Shown here: positions 4,222 through 5,967 of the stretch, piece after piece
Layout of the letters: the number at the start of each line of letters is the position of its first letter
How positions within the stretch are numbered: the stretch's first letter is position 1
Source: Candidatus Methanosuratincola sp.
Lineage (GTDB): Archaea > Thermoproteota > Methanomethylicia > Methanomethylicales > Methanomethylicaceae
DNA length: 5,967 nt
Direction: 5' to 3'
Assembly: GCA_029907755.1 (NCBI GenBank)
Contig: JARYLH010000087.1
Location: 1-5,967 of the forward strand
Translations under genes and position numbers: made by a program
The notes under the pieces: model-generated
Seen by the model: the letters and a program-made list of their open reading frames with translations, nothing else
Database searches by the model: none
What the model was told of the DNA's origin: nothing

Positions 4222-5967
4222 ATGTCTTTCTACGAGCTGATCAAATCGATCAAGTCGATAAAGTTCGGCGTTCTGTCGCCCGAAGAGATAAGGAAGATGT
4301 CTGTCGTGAACATCGTCACAGCTGACACCTACGACGAGGACGGCATACCGATAGAGGCCGGTCTCATGGACAGGCGGCTCGGCACGATCGAGCCAGGGCA
4401 GAAGTGCCAGACCTGCGGAAACAGGGTCGGGCAGTGCCCCGGTCACTTCGGGCACATCGAGCACGCACGCCCGGTGGTCCACCCCGGATTCGCCAAGCTC
4501 GTCTACAACCTGCTCAAGGCAACCTGCTGGAACTGCGGCAGGATCCTGCTCACTAAGGAAGATATCGAGAAGTACACCATCCTGATGGAGAAGTACCAGA
4601 AGAAGTGGCCGCAGCTCAGGCTCAGGCTCGCCGAGAGGGTCGTCCGTAGGGCGTCCAAGAACACGGAATGCCCCCACTGCAATGAGGCCCAGTACAAGCT
4701 CAAGTTCGAGAAGCCTACCGCCTACTACGAGGAGCACAAGGAGGGCACCGTGAAGCTCGCCCCCAACGAGATCAGGTCGAGGCTCGAGCGGATAACCGAC
4801 TCGGACGTTAAGCTCATGGGGCTCGACCCCCGCATCGCCAGACCAGAGTGGATGGTGCTCACCGTCCTGCCCGTCCCGCCCTCGGCGGTCCGCCCTTCCA
4901 TCACGCTCGAGTCAGGCATAAGGTCCGAGGACGACCTGACGCACAAGCTTGTCGACATCATAAGGATCAACGAGCGCCTAAAGGACAACGTCGATGCCGG
5001 CGCCCCTCAGCTCATCATCGAGGACCTTTGGGAGCTGCTCCAGTACCACGTGACGACCTACTTCGACAACGAGACCTCTGGGATCCCGCCCGCGCGCCAC
5101 AGGTCAGGAAGGCCGCTGAGGACCCTGGCGCAGAGGCTCAAGGGCAAGGAGGGAAGGTTCAGGTCCAACCTGTCGGGCAAGCGCGTCGACTTCTCTGCGA
5201 GGACCGTGATCTCCCCAGACCCGATTATCAGCATCAACGAGGTAGGAGTTCCCACAGACGTAGCGAAGCTTCTCACTATACCTGAAAGGATAAACGCCTA
5301 CAACATCGAGCAGATTAAGCGCCTCATAGAGAATGGCCCGGACACCCACCCTGGCGCGAACTATATAATCAGGCCAGACGGAAGGAGGATCGACCTCCGG
5401 TTCCCGAAGGACAGGAAGGCGATAGCTGACGCCGTTGAGATCGGGTACATCGTCGAACGCCACCTTAAGGACGGCGACATAGTGCTCTTCAACAGGCAGC
5501 CCTCGCTCCACAGGATGTCCATAATGGCGCACAAGGTGAGGGTCCTGCCGTACAAGACATTCAGGCTAAACCTCTGTGTCTGCCCGCCCTACAACGCCGA
5601 CTTTGACGGGGACGAGATGAACCTACACGTCCCCCAGAGCGAGGAGGCGAGGGCTGAGGCAGGCGTCCTGATGCTCGTCCAGGAGCAGATACTTTCCCCG
5701 AGGTACGGGGGACCTATCATGGGCGGGATACAGGACTACATCTCAGGCGCGTACATGCTCACCAGGAAGGAGACCCTGCTCACAAGGGGGGAGGCTTCGC
5801 AGCTCCTCGCAAGGGCAGGCTACATTGGCGAGCTCCCGCCGCCTGCGGTAAACGAACCGAAGGAGCTCTGGACGGGGAAACAGCTGGCAAGCCTCTTCTT
5901 CCCGAAGGGGTTCAACTACTCGCTCAAGTCCAACGTCTGCCTCAAATGCCCGACCTGCAAGAAGGAG
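4222..5967 (+). CDS. rpoA1: DNA-directed RNA polymerase subunit A' (N-terminal part of largest subunit; 3' partial)
   Basis: The frame stays open from the ATG at 4222 to the window end, giving 582 residues; archaeal A' is usually about 880, so the last third is missing. It is the Rpb1/beta' homologue carrying the clamp, active site and part of the funnel. Visible motifs in order: the clamp-head zinc site C62-X2-C65-X6-C72-X2-H75 (KCQTCGNRVGQCPGHFGH); a second zinc site C102/C105 with C150/C153; the switch/rudder-proximal block from KGKEGRFR to SARTVISPDP (307-333); FNRQPSLHRMS before the active site; and the absolutely conserved NADFDGDEMN (458-467), whose D460, D462 and D464 hold the catalytic Mg2+. 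YGGPIMGGIQDYISGAYMLT follows. Near the cut, C573-X2-C576-X2-C579 begins a cysteine cluster. The gene starts 2 nt after rpoB in the same operon. In most archaea A'' (rpoA2) follows, but whether this A chain is split cannot be seen here. Confidence 0.97.
   Translation, partial: MSFYELIKSIKSIKFGVLSPEEIRKMSVVNIVTADTYDEDGIPIEAGLMDRRLGTIEPGQKCQTCGNRVGQCPGHFGHIEHARPVVHPGFAKLVYNLLKATCWNCGRILLTKEDIEKYTILMEKYQKKWPQLRLRLAERVVRRASKNTECPHCNEAQYKLKFEKPTAYYEEHKEGTVKLAPNEIRSRLERITDSDVKLMGLDPRIARPEWMVLTVLPVPPSAVRPSITLESGIRSEDDLTHKLVDIIRINERLKDNVDAGAPQLIIEDLWELLQYHVTTYFDNETSGIPPARHRSGRPLRTLAQRLKGKEGRFRSNLSGKRVDFSARTVISPDPIISINEVGVPTDVAKLLTIPERINAYNIEQIKRLIENGPDTHPGANYIIRPDGRRIDLRFPKDRKAIADAVEIGYIVERHLKDGDIVLFNRQPSLHRMSIMAHKVRVLPYKTFRLNLCVCPPYNADFDGDEMNLHVPQSEEARAEAGVLMLVQEQILSPRYGGPIMGGIQDYISGAYMLTRKETLLTRGEASQLLARAGYIGELPPPAVNEPKELWTGKQLASLFFPKGFNYSLKSNVCLKCPTCKKE

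Noticed and set aside
4066..4737. A 223-codon minus-strand frame spanning the rpoB/rpoA1 junction
   Set aside because: It covers the zinc-ligand codons of both RpoB and RpoA1, which are clearly the coding strand. The antisense product is low-complexity L/V/D/R-rich.
4848..5285. A 145-codon plus-strand frame inside rpoA1
   Set aside because: It is a +1/+2 frame shadow. The rpoA1 frame through the same bases gives conserved polymerase sequence, including the block ending SARTVISPDP.
1..5967. CRISPR arrays, insertion sequences, phage or novel multi-gene systems
   Set aside because: I saw no spaced direct repeats, transposase motifs, terminal inverted repeats or unknown gene clusters. Nearly all of the window is explained by housekeeping genes.

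Overview
This is an archaeal chromosomal window of roughly 60% GC. It holds the 3' end of an HtrA-like protease gene, an intron-containing tRNA-Tyr gene, and the start of the main RNA polymerase operon (rpoH, rpoB, rpoA1), all on the + strand. Several things mark it as archaeal: a free-standing RpoH subunit, Pol II-like large subunits, AT-rich TATA/BRE-type promoter elements, and a tRNA intron flanked by a bulge-helix-bulge fold. RpoB is one uninterrupted chain of about 1,111 residues, not the split B''/B' pair of most methanogens and haloarchaea. This fits a TACK/Thermoproteota-type lineage, or Thermococcales or Thermoplasmatales; the high GC and gene order make me lean to TACK. The lineage call is inference.

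Layout. Bases 1-286 encode a C-terminal PDZ domain of an HtrA/DegP-like serine protease whose catalytic part lies upstream of the window. Bases 287-384 are intergenic, with short inverted repeats and then a TATA-like box for the tRNA. Bases 385-522 are tRNA-Tyr(GUA) with a 63-nt intron at the canonical 37/38 position and an encoded CCA. Bases 523-644 are a promoter and leader region with a TATA-like box near 565-572 and a small hairpin at about the predicted transcript start. From 645 to the window end run rpoH (TTG start), rpoB (overlapping rpoH by one base) and rpoA1 (2-nt gap after rpoB, cut by the window end).

The three rpo genes are packed as one translationally coupled operon. They supply the RpoH jaw subunit, the second-largest subunit, and the N-terminal part of the largest subunit, including the catalytic Mg2+ aspartates. 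All expected signature motifs and zinc ligands in the visible parts are intact. I found no mobile element, CRISPR array or new defence or metabolic system. The most noteworthy local feature is the tRNA intron with its partly non-canonical splice motif.
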